NCBI GenBank assembly: GCA_030737875.1
Contig: CM060911.1
Span: forward strand, 91,656,599-91,720,598
Origin: Allium sativum
Lineage: Eukaryota; Streptophyta; Magnoliopsida; Asparagales; Amaryllidaceae
Length of the DNA: 64,000 nt
Reading direction: 5' to 3'
The notes under the pieces are model-generated. The model worked only from the letters and a program-made list of their open reading frames with translations, had not been told where the DNA came from and searched no databases. Both the position numbers and the translations under genes were made by a program. Positions 12,870 through 24,769 of this stretch are shown in pieces (positions within the stretch are counted from its first letter, which is position 1; each line of letters opens with the position of its first letter).

Positions 12870-13564
12870 GTTAATTTGTTACCATTTAAGATCTGATTCA
12901 TATCAGTGTTAATTAATTCTCATATATTTGTTTCATTTTCAATGCTAATTCAATTTGATTTGATGTTGATCTCATTTGATAACCTTCTACTAATCTCTGA
13001 TTTGATTTGATATAAAACTAATTGATTGGATTTTAAAGCTTATATTTTTGTTTTGCCTTATATTGGAAGGAAAAAGCTAATAAATCTATTATGATCGGTA
13101 CACACACTCGTTTCATCCTATCTAGAAAAATTGTGAGAAACAACCCAACTTACTGTGCTAAATAAATTTATATCAAAATTATATTTGCGAATTAAATTGC
13201 TTCTTTTCAATTTACTATGTTATTTTATTATTACAGGTATGATAGACGATTGGACAAATTTTGGATCAAGAAGCTGATGAGTAAAATTAGAATGATAGTA
13301 TGAGTGACTAACTGTGTACATGTATATGAGTGAATTAGTACGTAGTAAGGAGCCAAGTATACGAGTGAAATGTAGTGAGGAAGTGTATGTATAAGTGATT
13401 GTATAATAGTGAGGAAACAGTATGTGTACAATCGAATGTGTAATAAATATTTAATTAAATAAATATTTGTTATTTTCGTAAAATTAAATTCTGCGTAAAT
13501 ATTCAATTCTTGTAAGTATTTATTTATAACAAATAATGCCATATGACCTAAAAAATGATGTCAT
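12870..13564. other. Low-copy intergenic sequence, no gene seen
   Basis: AT-rich sequence without recognisable repeats or credible coding frames. A minus-strand open frame near 13231-13542 falls on a run of GTGAG/TATG-rich words and has no recognisable domain, so I leave it out. Confidence 0.5.
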
Positions 13565-13567
13565 ATG

Positions 13568-13970
13568 CACTAATCAAATGATGACACATGGACAAATTAT
13601 TGTTTGACACATGAACCAACCGTTAAATGCCAAGTGTCAGCATTAATATATGTCAAGTGTATACTATTACGACAACCATGTCAGCATCCATGTAGGATGA
13701 CACATCACTATCCATGTCAACAGCCATCTAGGATGACACTTAATCAAAGAAATCAGTTGGTGACTCATTATTCGAGTCATAAGGTAGTGGGGCCCATTAA
13801 TTCTTTTACCTACCAATACCAATAAGTGTAGGTAAATCCCTTTCTCTACTAAGCTTTACCTACCCAATTTCTACCAATCCAATATTGGTAGCTAAAATAT
13901 ATTACCCACCATTATGTTAGTTTTAACTACACTTACAATTGGTAGTTAAAGATCTCATTTTCTTGTAGTG
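13568..13970. mobile_element. Candidate miniature CACTA-type transposon
   Basis: The right end, TTTTCTTGTAGTG (13958-13970), is the reverse complement of CACTACAAGAAAA, a typical terminus of plant CACTA (En/Spm) transposons. A CACTA string starts at 13568, and both outer flanks carry ATG (13565-13567 and 13971-13973), fitting the family's 3-bp duplication. Subterminal repeats are visible: CTACCAAT/ATTGGTAG motifs on the right and several GACAC/GTGTC words on the left. The left terminus matches the right one only partly beyond CACTA, so the left boundary is uncertain. No transposase is encoded. Confidence 0.45.
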
Positions 13971-14065
13971 ATGTTTGTGGTTGCGGACTCACTTTATTCT
14001 TCCTTACTGGATTGGTGAAGTGCTAGAAAGAGGACCTTTGGTGTTCATACCATTTTTTGGTGTAA

Positions 14066-14141
<76 letters not shown>
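14066..14141. repeat. Compound microsatellite (CA)n(TA)n(GA)n
   Basis: Three adjoining dinucleotide runs of about 11 CA, 16 TA and 10 GA units. Such sites are usually polymorphic in length. Confidence 0.95.
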
Positions 14142-14431
14142 GGAAATCTTCCTTATTTAATAATACACTTAGATCATCCTAATGGGACAATTAAACTTGA
14201 ATAAAAACTCCTAATTAATTAAGCATTTATTCACTTTAATTGTATGTTAAATAAGTTACATAATAAGAAATATATTTTGCGCATAATAATGTGCGTTTGA
14301 AACACGTCCTAGATCATCCGTAAGAAATGAAGAAATGTCAATCTTCACATAATTCACAATTACAAGTTTTCTTCTCACATACAATATTCACCAAGCATTA
14401 TTTTGTGGACTAATTCTATTTGAACCCATGT

Positions 14432-14737
14432 TACCCAGAAAAACGATGAACATACCGCATTTGTTTTGCAATGCTTTTCTTCTTCCAATTCTCATCATAC
14501 CTCGTAGAGCTTCAATGAGATTCTTTAGTTTACCTCGTAGAGTCCCTACGAGATTATTTAGTGTATCTCGTATGGACCCTACGAGGTGAACTAAAGGCAC
14601 CTAGTATGGTTTCTACGAGATACACTAAAGAATCTCGTAGAGCCTGTACGAGAGGGAGTAAAATTGTTTTTTTTAATAATACATGGGTGAACTCAACAAA
14701 ATGCTGAATTCCTCCTATTTTCCAGTTTTTCTGGGTA
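14432..14737. mobile_element. Candidate MITE with 13-bp terminal inverted repeats
   Basis: TACCCAGAAAAAC at 14432-14444 is perfectly inverted as GTTTTTCTGGGTA at 14725-14737, spanning 306 bp. If the outer TA on each side is a target duplication, the terminal repeats are CCCAGAAAAAC, which would fit a TA-inserting family. Longer flank duplications are not evident. The interior carries the CTCGTA/TACGAG array listed separately. A short minus-strand frame crosses it but has no recognisable domain. I cannot assign a superfamily. Confidence 0.5.
14500..14652. repeat. Alternating CTCGTA / TACGAG inverted-repeat cluster
   Basis: At least eight copies of the hexamer CTCGTA or its complement TACGAG in about 150 bp, in alternating orientation and separated by phrases such as 'agtcc', 'tggacc' and 'ttagt'. 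One pair forms a near-perfect hairpin, CTCGTAGAGTCCCTACGAG. A larger inversion relates 'tttagtgtatctcgta' on the left to 'tacgagatacactaaa' on the right. It lies inside the MITE candidate and could be its protein-binding subterminal array. Confidence 0.7.
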
Positions 14738-15939
14738 TACTCAGTAATTTCTTAGATCTAAGTAGAATTTAACACAAATTCCAAATTATCCATATAAATT
14801 AATTGGAATATTTAACAAATTGGACTTACAATTCATTTTCTTAGTTTATTCCACTTTTGATTATTGAAAACTTTTGTGGAAATATGGATTTTAGTTACAT
14901 AATTTTCTATTATTAGTCCCGTTATCTTGAATACAAGACTCAAAGAGAAGATGGAATAAAGAATTGGGATAAACTAAGATTTAATTAGGAATTCTAAAAA
15001 TGTAGAACTCCATCGGATTTATATATATGTAATTAAGATTCAACCCGCAGGATTGGCATATATTACACATTAATTACTCTCATTGATTGCTAGTGTAAGC
15101 TATAAAATTATTTTATATATTAAATGATTGCATACACTACATTCAATTTGCATATGAATATTTACCAATAATCAATCAGCCTTAGATAATTGAATTTTCA
15201 AATTTACACATATTAATATTTCCGATGCTAAAATTTCAAACAATCATAATTTCTCCGTTTGAACTCCAATCGGAATATATGACAATTCTTCAGAAAATCA
15301 TGGTAAAAACAATGATATAAGTTTCATGGTCAAATTTCAACATCTTCTAAATGTCCATTTTTACCGTTTTCTAATTTTATTAGTTTAGTCCATATTAATT
15401 AATAATTATAAGATGTGAGGTAGTACGCGATGTTTTTAAATTTTGTTTTCGAGAATGAACAACCGGATGTATATATTGAAACTTAACGTTGGTGTTTAAA
15501 AAAAAATCAAAATTATATTTGATTTTTGACTAATTTTCGTTCTTCACAAGAAAGAACATGAAAATTCTGATTTTGAAAGAGCAAATAAATTGTTATTTTA
15601 ACCAAAAAAAAGCGTGGAATTCTGATTTGATGTTACTACAAAAGATACTAACAAAGTAAAACAATAATAGCAAGTAATTAACAGAAATATTTGGAATTGA
15701 CAATCATGCAGTGCATTCCAGGAATGCATATCATGTATATGCGTTATACTTTCTTCACTAATCTATTATTAAGCTCGTTAAATATATATCAATAAACAAT
15801 AATTCTATTGACCATAAAATATACATTCATGTATAAATATATTAACATATATGATGACAATCAACATTTATGAATCTTCCAATTTCGGCACATTAATTAG
15901 AATTATGGGATTTCAAGTCCAATTTCCACAAGAATTTGT
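14738..15939. other. Intergenic region upstream of the small peptide gene
   Basis: AT-rich sequence with no repeat-family match and no credible coding frame. It is the presumed promoter-proximal region of the gene at 16002. Confidence 0.5.
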
Positions 15940-15947
15940 CTATATAA
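15940..15947 (+). promoter_or_regulatory. TATA box of the small peptide gene
   Basis: CTATATAA lies 62 bases upstream of the start codon at 16002. That places a transcription start near 15970-15980 and gives a short 5' leader. A 7-codon upstream frame (ATG at 15972, stop before 16000) may be included in the leader, depending on the true start. Confidence 0.6.
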
Positions 15948-16001
15948 CCAACCATCCACTGTACCCTTAACATGATATTCATAAAACAAAACTAAACAAA
16001 G

Positions 16002-16220
16002 ATGATGAAAAGAGTTAGTATTATATTTCTAGTTTGTTTGCTCATTACTGCTATGTCTGCAGACGTTGTGTTATCAAGTCTTAAGCCGCCTAGAACACCA
16101 ACAAACCCTGGCACTGGACCTTGTATCAACTGCTATATTGATGATGATGCTGACTATCAGGTAAGCCCGCCGCCAGCTCCACCGAGGAAGACAATGGCTG
16201 ATGATCTTCATTTAGATTAA
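16002..16220 (+). CDS. Small secreted peptide precursor (72 aa), weakly CEP-like
   Basis: The 72-residue product begins MMKRVSIIFLVCLLITAMSA, a clear hydrophobic signal peptide likely cleaved near residues 20-26, so a secretory-pathway product is expected. The mature part contains PRTPTNPGTGPCINC, then an acidic IDDDADY stretch, then proline-rich SPPPAPPRK, ending LHLD. PTNPGxxP resembles the core of CEP signalling peptides (FRPTxPGxSPGxGH), but the family's terminal Gly-His is absent and the motif is not C-terminal. The Asp-Tyr after acidic residues could be a tyrosine-sulfation site. Two Met codons open the frame; I chose the first. A TATA box lies at a sensible distance. CAG followed by GTAAGC at 16161 is a good splice-donor match, so a spliced form with another C-terminus is possible. 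This is the only convincing host gene in the window; its family is unproven. Confidence 0.6.
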   Translation: MMKRVSIIFLVCLLITAMSADVVLSSLKPPRTPTNPGTGPCINCYIDDDADYQVSPPPAPPRKTMADDLHLD

Positions 16221-17312
16221 TTCGAACGCTTTCTTATTACATAAACCACTGGGTCATTGAAATATGTGTTGTCCTTTTTATCTGCTTAAAATTCGCATCT
16301 TATTGATGAATGTAGAATTCATTTTATATTAAACTGTGTGTTGTGAGGAAACTTGAGATTTGTGATGGAACATAATATGTAGGTGTCAAAATTTTCAAGT
16401 GGCTACAAATTTCTAATTCCAGGTATTAGAGCGTTTTGGACTCTGTGGATGATTTTGCCTTCGTTTGTACTTTCAAACATCAATTTGATAACAAGAACAA
16501 ATTAATTGTAATCTCATTTAGTTCGATTCATTCTATTGAATTCAAGTTAGAGGTTTGCTAACATCAGTATCCAAGGGAGACCGTCCATACTGATTGCTAG
16601 CTGTTGGTAATTAGGGCAAGATTATAATGACTTTATTTTATAAATTGTACAATATCAAGCGGTTCCCTATGTTATCGTATTAGCCATTAGCATTATAAGT
16701 ATTTCATCCCACTAGTGGAACAACATGCTACTTCAATTTATTTCTAAATATTACGATTTGTATTCAAATCTCAGGCAAGTTTCCTTTGATATAACCAATT
16801 TTCGATGAATATTTGATTAATGAGAAAACTAAGTGGTACTAGTACGAATGCACATGGAGTTTTTAATGTCAATGAAATCGATATATTTGTAACTATATTT
16901 TACGGATATGCTAAAGTATAATTTTTATATTGTCATTTATAAATGCTCAATACAAGAATATAGGAACCACTAAAAGAAGAAATCATTGACATGAAATAAT
17001 CAGCAACAACTAGTGAAAATCTGACAAATCAGCTATTTATCAAATAGCTTGTAAGACATAAAATTTATCAATTACATTGCATGTCTTTGATTTTAAAAGT
17101 CTTATCTGAACATTTTAACGGTAGATGCCTCAAAGTGATGGTTCGGGTAGTGTAAGTAGAACATGTAATTAGGTGGAAATGGTTGATTGTTAACAAACCA
17201 ATCTTCCTCTTTCTTACAACGAAAAAAAAAATGTAAGTTATCCATAATGTGAATTTCAAGTCTCCTATCTTCACATTCAATCTCAGTTTCAAGTCACATG
17301 ATCTACTTGTTG
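16221..17312. other. 3' flank of the peptide gene and target site of A2
   Basis: AT-rich low-copy sequence with no second gene seen; minus-strand frames here are short and without domains. The last five bases before the A2 LTR are TGTTG (17308-17312), the expected left copy of A2's target duplication. Its partner would lie beyond the right edge of the window. Confidence 0.5.
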
Positions 17313-18302
17313 TGTAATAACCCGGAAATTCTGAGCCAGTTTAAAATTTTTATTTTGGCAATTTTAGCGAATTTTGAAGATTTAAAACAGATTATTTTAA
17401 ATAATATCGACGAAAAATTTATTTTGAATATAATTCGAACGTATATATTATATACGTCGTCGTTAGAATATAAATATTTATATATGATTATAATAGAATT
17501 GAAAATGGCGCGGTAGTTCGATAATTCGATTTCAAACTTCAAATGAATGTACCGGGTGCAAAACAATCCGGATTTTAGTGAAACCAAAAACAATAGGATC
17601 TATTTGGGAATATCTTTCCAACGAATCCGACAAATCAAGATTTCATAGCGGGAATCAAAAGATATGTCCAGTTGAAAATTCTGAATAGTCGCTATGGAAT
17701 TCAGGCCCTTAAAATTGGGAATTTTGCAAACGACCTCAGATATTGACGAAACCACTTTTGTTGGGTCCGTGATGTCGAGTTATTACTAGGTTTCAAATTT
17801 CATAATTTTCCGAATCAATATGTGAGCGTGGTAAAGGAAAACGCGTTTGACCATTTCAGTTGATTTTAATCGACTGGAAAATAGCCATTTTTCCAACGGT
17901 CTCAGAATTCGACAAAACTAGTTTTGTTAAGACCGTATCGTCAATACGAAGCTAGAAAATATTTTGCAGGAATTTTTAGAGTTAGTATGTAACCCCAGTA
18001 ATTTAAAATGTACGTTTAATATTCAATATAATAATTTAAATGTAAATTTGACGGAAACTGATCGAAACAGTCGAATCAGCTTGCGTTACATATCCCATTG
18101 TGTTCGGAATGGGGGTAATACGCTACGGACGATAGGCGGTGGACCTCGTTTAGAGGTCGTATGTAAAAGTCAACTTTTTGAAAATAAAATAATAAAAAAA
18201 ATTAATTAATTAAATCTCCCTCCTCCCCTTATCTTCTTCAGGTTGCCCCCCTTTCATATTCGATTCAATCGAACGATAGAAAAAAAAAAGAGAAAGAAGG
18301 GC

Positions 18303-18817
18303 GAGGGGGGGTGAGCCGCCGCCGCCACCGCATCGCCCCCCCCCCCCCCCCCAGCGATGCTGCCGCCGCCGCTGCTTCACCTTCTACCTCCTCTTCTCTC
18401 CCTCTGACCTACGATCCATTCTCCCCCTTCCCCTCCTCCTCGCCAGCAAGGCAACCGCATCGCACCCCCCCCAAGCCGTCAGTCGCCCCCACCGTACCGC
18501 CCCCCCTTCTCCCTCCAGTTCGAGGAAGCCGCCCCCCTAAAACCCTGAGCCACCAGCGATGGCCTGGGCCACCGCCTCTCCTCCCGCATCGCCTTCCTCC
18601 TCCCTTGCCTCGCGACAGTCCCCTGGCCCACATCGAACGCCACCCGCTCCACTTCGCCCTCCCCCTCCTGCCGACGCCCCAACACCTCCACCGCAGCCTC
18701 GTCGAGCTGCGCCACCGTCCAGGCGCGCCGCCGCCGTCCTCCAGGCGGAGCCCCACTCCGACTGCACCTCCTCCTCGCGCGATTCTCTCCTTCTCCCTCT
18801 TCAACAGTAAAGTAAGT
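18303..18817 (+). promoter_or_regulatory. GC-rich leader-like block and GTAAGT donor (A2 5' LTR)
   Basis: TTAATTAATTAAAT is followed by a pyrimidine patch (CTCCCTCCTCCCCTTATC), then about 500 bases of C-rich sequence, and then AAAGTAAGT with GTAAGT at 18812-18817. Composition drops from very GC-rich to very AT-rich immediately after the donor. The 3' LTR copy is nearly identical (37685-38214). Long proline- or arginine-rich frames on both strands come from base composition. Confidence 0.5.
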
Positions 18818-19187
18818 TTTTAATTAATTATTTTAAGTTATTTTAAATACTTAGTTTTATTATGAATGAATTTTCAGAGATTTTTATATGTAAAAAGATA
18901 AAAATATGATTTTTTATCATATGTGAAATATAAAAATATAATCCTTTATGTTGTAGAAGTTATAAAAATATAATCTTTTATATTGTAGAAAGATAAAAAT
19001 ATGATTTTTACATAGTAGGAACCATAAAAATATAATCTTTATGAAATATAGAATATAAAAATATCATCTTTGTATATGTAGCGAAATAAAAATCTGATTT
19101 TTATTATATAAACATTGAAATAAAGAGGTGATTTTTATAGTGATGAAATAGAAAAGGCGAAATCTTTATATAGAGAATAGCGATGTA

Positions 19188-19510
19188 AAAATATAATTTT
19201 TATCTATATAGTAGCGATGTAAAAATATAATTTTTATCTATATAGTAGCGATGTAAAAATATAATTTTTATCTATATAGTAGCGATGTAAAAATAGAATT
19301 TTTATCCATATAGCGTGATTATAAAAATTCGATTTTTATATACTGAATAGCAAAGTAAAAATTCGATTTTTATATATTGAATAGCAAAGTAAAAATTTGA
19401 TTTTTATATATATTGAATAGCAAAGTAAAAATTCGATTTTTATATATTGAATAGCAAAGTAAAAATTCGATTTTTATATATTGAATAGCGAAGTAAAAAT
19501 TCGATTTTTA
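19188..19510 (+). repeat. 34-bp minisatellite in the A2 5' LTR
   Basis: About four 34-bp units of one type (AGCGATGTAAAAATATAATT and following) are succeeded by about five of a second type (AATAGCAAAGTAAAAATTCG and following). Both share the TAAAAATnnnATTTTTA core. The 3' LTR copy (about 38576-38890) has the same two-block layout. Confidence 0.85.
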
Positions 19511-22500
19511 AATATATGAAGTGATTATCAAAATATGATTTTTAAATTGAAAGTGAACAAATAAAAATGTGATTTTTATATATGTAGTGGCTACGGGCAA
19601 CGAAGTGACAAAGGGCGAGAACGACGAAGATTTCTATAAAAGAAGTGTCGTGAAGTTGGATAGCTATCGGTGAGAACTTCTCACTCAAATTTCCTTTTCT
19701 AGTTATATATATACTAGGATGCAGACGGTGCTTAGTAGCACCCGACACCCGTCATCCACAAACCATGGATGGCTTGTTTGTTGAATTGTTTGGTTGTGTA
19801 ATTGGTTAGTCTATTTGGTTTGAATTGAATTGCTTGGTGAAATGGAATGGATTTGATTGATGTGTGAATGGCGTGGGCCTTCACTAGACCGGGGATAAGG
19901 CTAGGCCTTGTCCCGTTTCTAGTATCGTGCCGTTATGCCGCCGAAATTTTCTAAAATATGTTAGAAAAATAAAAATATCATTTTATTGAATAAATGAACT
20001 GAATAGATATTCATAGGTTAAAATAAAATGTTTTATCGTTAAAAATATATTTTTTAACGTGAATGTGAATAAATAAATATTTATAAACAAATCGACCGAT
20101 TTGTTTATATACACTGATTTGGCTGATATTGATTGGGATGATAAATTTTACACATCGCCCAACTGCATAACTAAGATCTGTGTTTGATTGTTTGAAACCC
20201 CACACGGGTGATGGGATGAAATTTGAAGTTCACTCATCCTGATTGATTAAATATGTCGATCGACCGATTGACAGGCTGTTATAAGCGTCAGATATCTATA
20301 TTTGATGCTTATACAGTGTAGTGCACTTTGGTTGATGGTTGATTATTTTTCAATGCTATTATATACGTGTGATGTATGAAAATCCATATAATTAACATTA
20401 TATGGTGATTGATTGGGCCTCATTCCAATCGGGAAAATAATGAATATTATAAAAGAAAATTCATGTGTTGAATATAAAAATAGTCATGTGTTGACGATGA
20501 TTATGTGTTGAAACTATTCATGTGTTGAGTAAAATATTTTTTATAATAAAATTCACATCTTTATCATATTTACAATTAGAATCTACTTTACGGTGGAGTC
20601 TAATTAAAATCAAACGATAGATACCATAGTCTTATAAAATATTTTACATAACAAAAATAGTGTTGTATTGACAGTACTCATGTGTTGAGATTAGTCGTGT
20701 GTTGAAAGAAATATAGATTCATGTGTTGAATGGGATAAATATTCATTTGTTGATTAGAATAAAGAAGTTTTTGAAAAATATAAAGCCGTGTGGATTAGAG
20801 ATGCGCTATTTTGACGTGAACGATATTTATATCGATTTTATTCGTTTTACAATGAATATTGAAAAGTGATTTCAAAATCTATTGTTTTGAAATGAAATTC
20901 AAATTGAATTAGATAAAATTTGAAATTGAAATTTTATTGAATCAATTAGAAATGAATTCGAATCAAATAGAAAATGAATTCGATTCGAATTGAATAGAAA
21001 ATGAATTCGATTCGAATTGAATAGAAAGTGAATTTGAATTCGAATAAAAATAGAAATGAATTCAAATGGAATTAAATTGAAATTGAATTAAAAGCGAATC
21101 GAAATCATTTTGAATGAAATTTAAAACGAACTGAAATTGAATTGAAATCAATTTGAAATGAATTCGAATTGAATCAAATAGAAGGTAAATTCAAATTGAA
21201 TTGAGTTGAAACGAATTAGAAATTGAATTGAATTGAAACGAATTTGAATTCGAATTAAATAAAATTGAAATGAATTTGAATTGAATTGAAATCAAATCGA
21301 TTTAAAATTGAATATAGAGTTGAAATGGTTTTGGAAACGAATTCAAAACTATTTATAAAATTCGTTTTAAAAGGAAATCGACGAAATATATATATATATA
21401 TATTATATATAATGGCCTGAATAGAACGCGCCGCGCCGCGGAATTCGTGAATTTCGACCATTAACTTCGAATTGACATTACGGGAGATCCGACCGTCGGA
21501 TTCTCCTAAAACCGGAACTTTTGGGTTCGTATCGAAAAGAGCTTTCCAATGAATATTAGAAATTTGAAATCTAACGGTTGGATTTGGAATTATGTCCAAA
21601 TCAAATTCGAAAAAGGTCGCTGTAAGTGCAGTTCGATGGCCGTTGATGGAAATCGACTGTACGGGCCTTGATAAAATTATTAAAAATATCTATAATTTGT
21701 GTAAAATCATAATATGTGAATTGGAAAGAATTGGGCTGAAAAATTCCATATTTGGAAGGAGAAAAATATATTTTTGTCGAAATGAACTAGTTTTGAACTA
21801 GAATTAAAATCAATTTATTTTTGAAATAAATAAATTGAATTTGAAAGTGATTTTAAAAATAATCAATATTCCCAATAGGTGAAGTGGAAGTGGAGTTGGA
21901 TCGAAATTATCTTCGGAATATTTCGATGTTGGATTTCGTGACTATACAGATATTGTTTTGGGAATTTGAAAGATATATTATATATCGTTATTTCCAATAC
22001 GATATTTGTTGGTTTCAGAATTTGATATTGAATATAAGCCGATATATTTTCTATTCAGAGCTTTGTATTTAATATCAAATATGATTTGGTTTGTCGTGAA
22101 TCGTGTTTTTGATGACATTGGTTCTTTAACCCAGTTAAAGGCAGGATATTGATTTTTGAAAAGATTAAAACTAAGTGGAGTTTTAATGAATCTTTAATTA
22201 GATTAAAAAGTGAATTGATAATTTAAATTATCAAATCTGAAAGGTGATCGAGAATGGAGTACCACCAGTTTTGCTCCAATACGATAGTTAAATCTTTAAT
22301 TATATTTGAACGTGAAATGGTAATTAATCTTACCGATAACACCGTGGTGTTAGATATGGGGTATTACCAGTTTTGCTACATGGGATGAATAGTTTGGGAT
22401 TGGGAAATAAAATAAATAATTACTTTGGTGTGGTTCGCTAATCCCGACTAGTTGAAATGATATCCAAAGGAAGATTAAAGAATAAATTTAGAAGAATTTA

Positions 22501-23232
22501 TCTTGGATAAAATTAATGGGAACATTTCCCTAAGAATGTGATTTTGTGAATAAAAGAATATTCTGAATTGGAATGAGGCATTCGTTGTGTTTTTGTAACA
22601 TTCGTTTATTATATATGTGGGTTATTCAGAAAGGCCGGGATATACCTATTCTGAATAACTGATTCGACGAGATGTCGAAGATGAAGACGGTGGTTGAAGA
22701 CCGGAAGTCTTCACATCGTTTGGGTGATTACTGATGATCTTGATTGGGCTGTACACCCAGGATGAGGGAATCAGTTGGTGATCGTCCAGATGTACTTGGA
22801 GATAGATGGATATGCGAGGAAAGTGCCTCCGGTTTCGTTCAGACCCAGAACGAACTTGTAAATGGATTGTGTGTCTAACATTGGATTTTATTCTGTGTTG
22901 ATTGATCTCTATTAAATATACATCTGTTTGGCGATGGAGAATTTATTCTCTTGCTTAACGCCCTTCTCTGAGACGTACGAGCTCAGAGGTCGTATATCGA
23001 TGGACATCAGTCGCAAGGAGTGAATTGCCGGTGTGGCATGCGTAAGTGGCAATTGATCAAGGCTTCTGTTGAAAAGCAAAGTCTTGTGGTTGATGATCAA
23101 AGCACGGCCTGTGTGGCGTAGCTTTGTGTATAACGTGAATTCGCGAGCCTCACACCTCGGTATGAGTCAAAAACGGGAGATGGACCGCTGGGAGAGCACG
23201 ACGTTTCTTTCTAGCTAGGGTGGTGTCAGTGA

Positions 23233-23237
23233 CCTAC
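23233..23237 (+). repeat. Target-site duplication CCTAC, left copy
   Basis: CCTAC immediately precedes TGTAACAACCCG of A-inv and recurs at 34657-34661 right after its terminal TTTACA. Joining the flanks recreates a continuous A2 LTR, which confirms a single integration event. Confidence 0.92.
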
Positions 23238-24239
23238 TGTAACAACCCGTAAAATCTGGGCCAGTTTAAAATTTTTATTTTGGCCATTTTAGCGAATTTT
23301 GTTTATTTAAAATGAATTATTTTAAATAATATCGAAGAGAAATTTATTTTGAATATAATTCGACGTATATATTATATACGTCGTCGTTAGAATATAAATA
23401 TTTATATATAATTATAAATAGAATTGAAAATGGCGCGGTAGTTCGATAATTCGATTTCAAATTTCAATTGAATGTACCGGGTGCAAAACAATCCGGATTT
23501 TAGTGAAACCAAAAATAATGGAATCTAATAGTGAATATCTTTCTATCGAATCCGAAAAATCAAAATTTCGTAGCGAGAATCAAAAGATATGTCCAGTTGA
23601 AAATTCTGAATAGTCGCTATGGAATTCAGGCCCTTAAAAATGGAAATTTTGCAAACGACCTCGGATTTCAACGAAACCAGTTTTGTTGGGTCCGTGATGT
23701 CAAGTTATTGCTAGGTTTCAAATTTCATAATTTTTCGAATCAATATGTGAGCGTGGCAAAGGAAAACGCGTTTGACCGGTTTCAGTTGATTTTAATCGAC
23801 TGGAAATTGGCCATTTTTCAAACGGTCTCAGAATTCGACGAAACTAGTTTTGTTAGGACCGTATCGTCAATACGAAGCTAGAAAATATTTTTCTGGAATT
23901 TTTCTAGTTAGTATGTGGCCCCGGTAATTTGAAATGTACGTTTAAAATTCAATATAATGATTTAAATGTAAATGCAACGGAAACTGATCGAAACGGTCGA
24001 TTCAGCTTGCGGTACATATCCCATTGTGTTCGAAATGGGGGTGAAACGCTATGGGCGACAGGCGGTGGGCCTCGTTTCGAGGTCGTATGTGAAAGTCAAC
24101 TCTTTTAAAAAAAATGAAATAATTAAATTAATAAAAAAATTAATTAAATCTTCTCCCCCCTTTATTTCGTTCTGGCCCCTCCCCCTTTTTATTATTTCCA
24201 AATCAATTTTATCAGAGAAGAAGAAAAAAAAAACCCTGA

Positions 24240-24525
24240 CGAAATCGCGATCGAGGACGCCACCATCTCGCCGTCGTGACACCCACCCATCGCGCCGCCT
24301 TGGTTGGAGCCTCCCTCCTCAGTCGCTGCTCGACCCCACCCCTCGCCAGAAACGATCGCGGAGGACCACCAGGCCACCGCCGAAGACCAGGCACCTCCCC
24401 CTACCCTCCAAAGTCGAACTCGCCCCCACCCCCTCCTCCTGAAGCCGCGAAACCCTCCTCCGCCAGTAAAGGCCGCCGAGCCTGGCCATCACCCCCCCCT
24501 TTTTTTTTTCTTCGATGCGGTAAGT
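24240..24525 (+). promoter_or_regulatory. GC-rich leader-like block and GTAAGT donor (A-inv)
   Basis: A pyrimidine-rich patch (TCTTCTCCCCCCTTTATTTC) is followed, after a short purine run, by about 270 bases of GC-rich sequence unlike the A2 or A1 blocks, ending ATGCGGTAAGTTTT with GTAAGT at 24520-24525. The flanks are conserved but the GC-rich body is not. Confidence 0.5.
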
Positions 24526-24769
24526 TTTTTTTTTACTTTACTATATTTTATTTATTTAGTTTTTTAAATCTGAATACACTTTGTTTTTAAATCTGAAAAT
24601 ATTTTGTTTTAAATATGAAAATACTTGGTTTTAAAATCTGAATCTACTTTGTTTAAAAAAAAAAAAAGTAATTTGTAAAATAAAGAAGACTAGATTTCTA
24701 TATAAGGAAAGTTGAGATTTTGAAGTACGTAGAGTTATAATTTTTATAACGAAGTGAAATAAAAATTCG

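Larger units (their letters stand above)
17313..23237 (+). mobile_element. A2 5' LTR, first part (5,925 bp)
   Basis: Starts TGTAATAACCCGG and closely matches the A2 3' LTR from 36690. It keeps the family order: GCGCGGTAGTTCG box, CCCATT...AATGGG hairpin (18094-18114), pyrimidine patch, GC-rich block with GTAAGT at 18812, 34-bp array, GTGAGAACTTCTCAC hairpin (19670), GGTGCT/AGCACC stem-loop (19727), AATTGAA-rich tract (20880-21300), GCCGCG box (about 21427), then the conserved 3' portion. It is interrupted after 23237 by A-inv and resumes at 34662. Both parts together give about 6.9 kb. Confidence 0.88.

Noticed and set aside
16967..16990. CACTAAAAGAAG as the left end of a second CACTA element
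   Set aside because: No matching right terminus or 3-bp duplication could be found before the A2 insertion.
18311..18823. Proline-rich 170-codon frame (and a 177-codon frame at 37687-38220)
   Set aside because: Homopolymer C runs and GC bias produce overlapping long frames on both strands. The two LTR copies differ by indels in these runs, and there is no recognisable domain.
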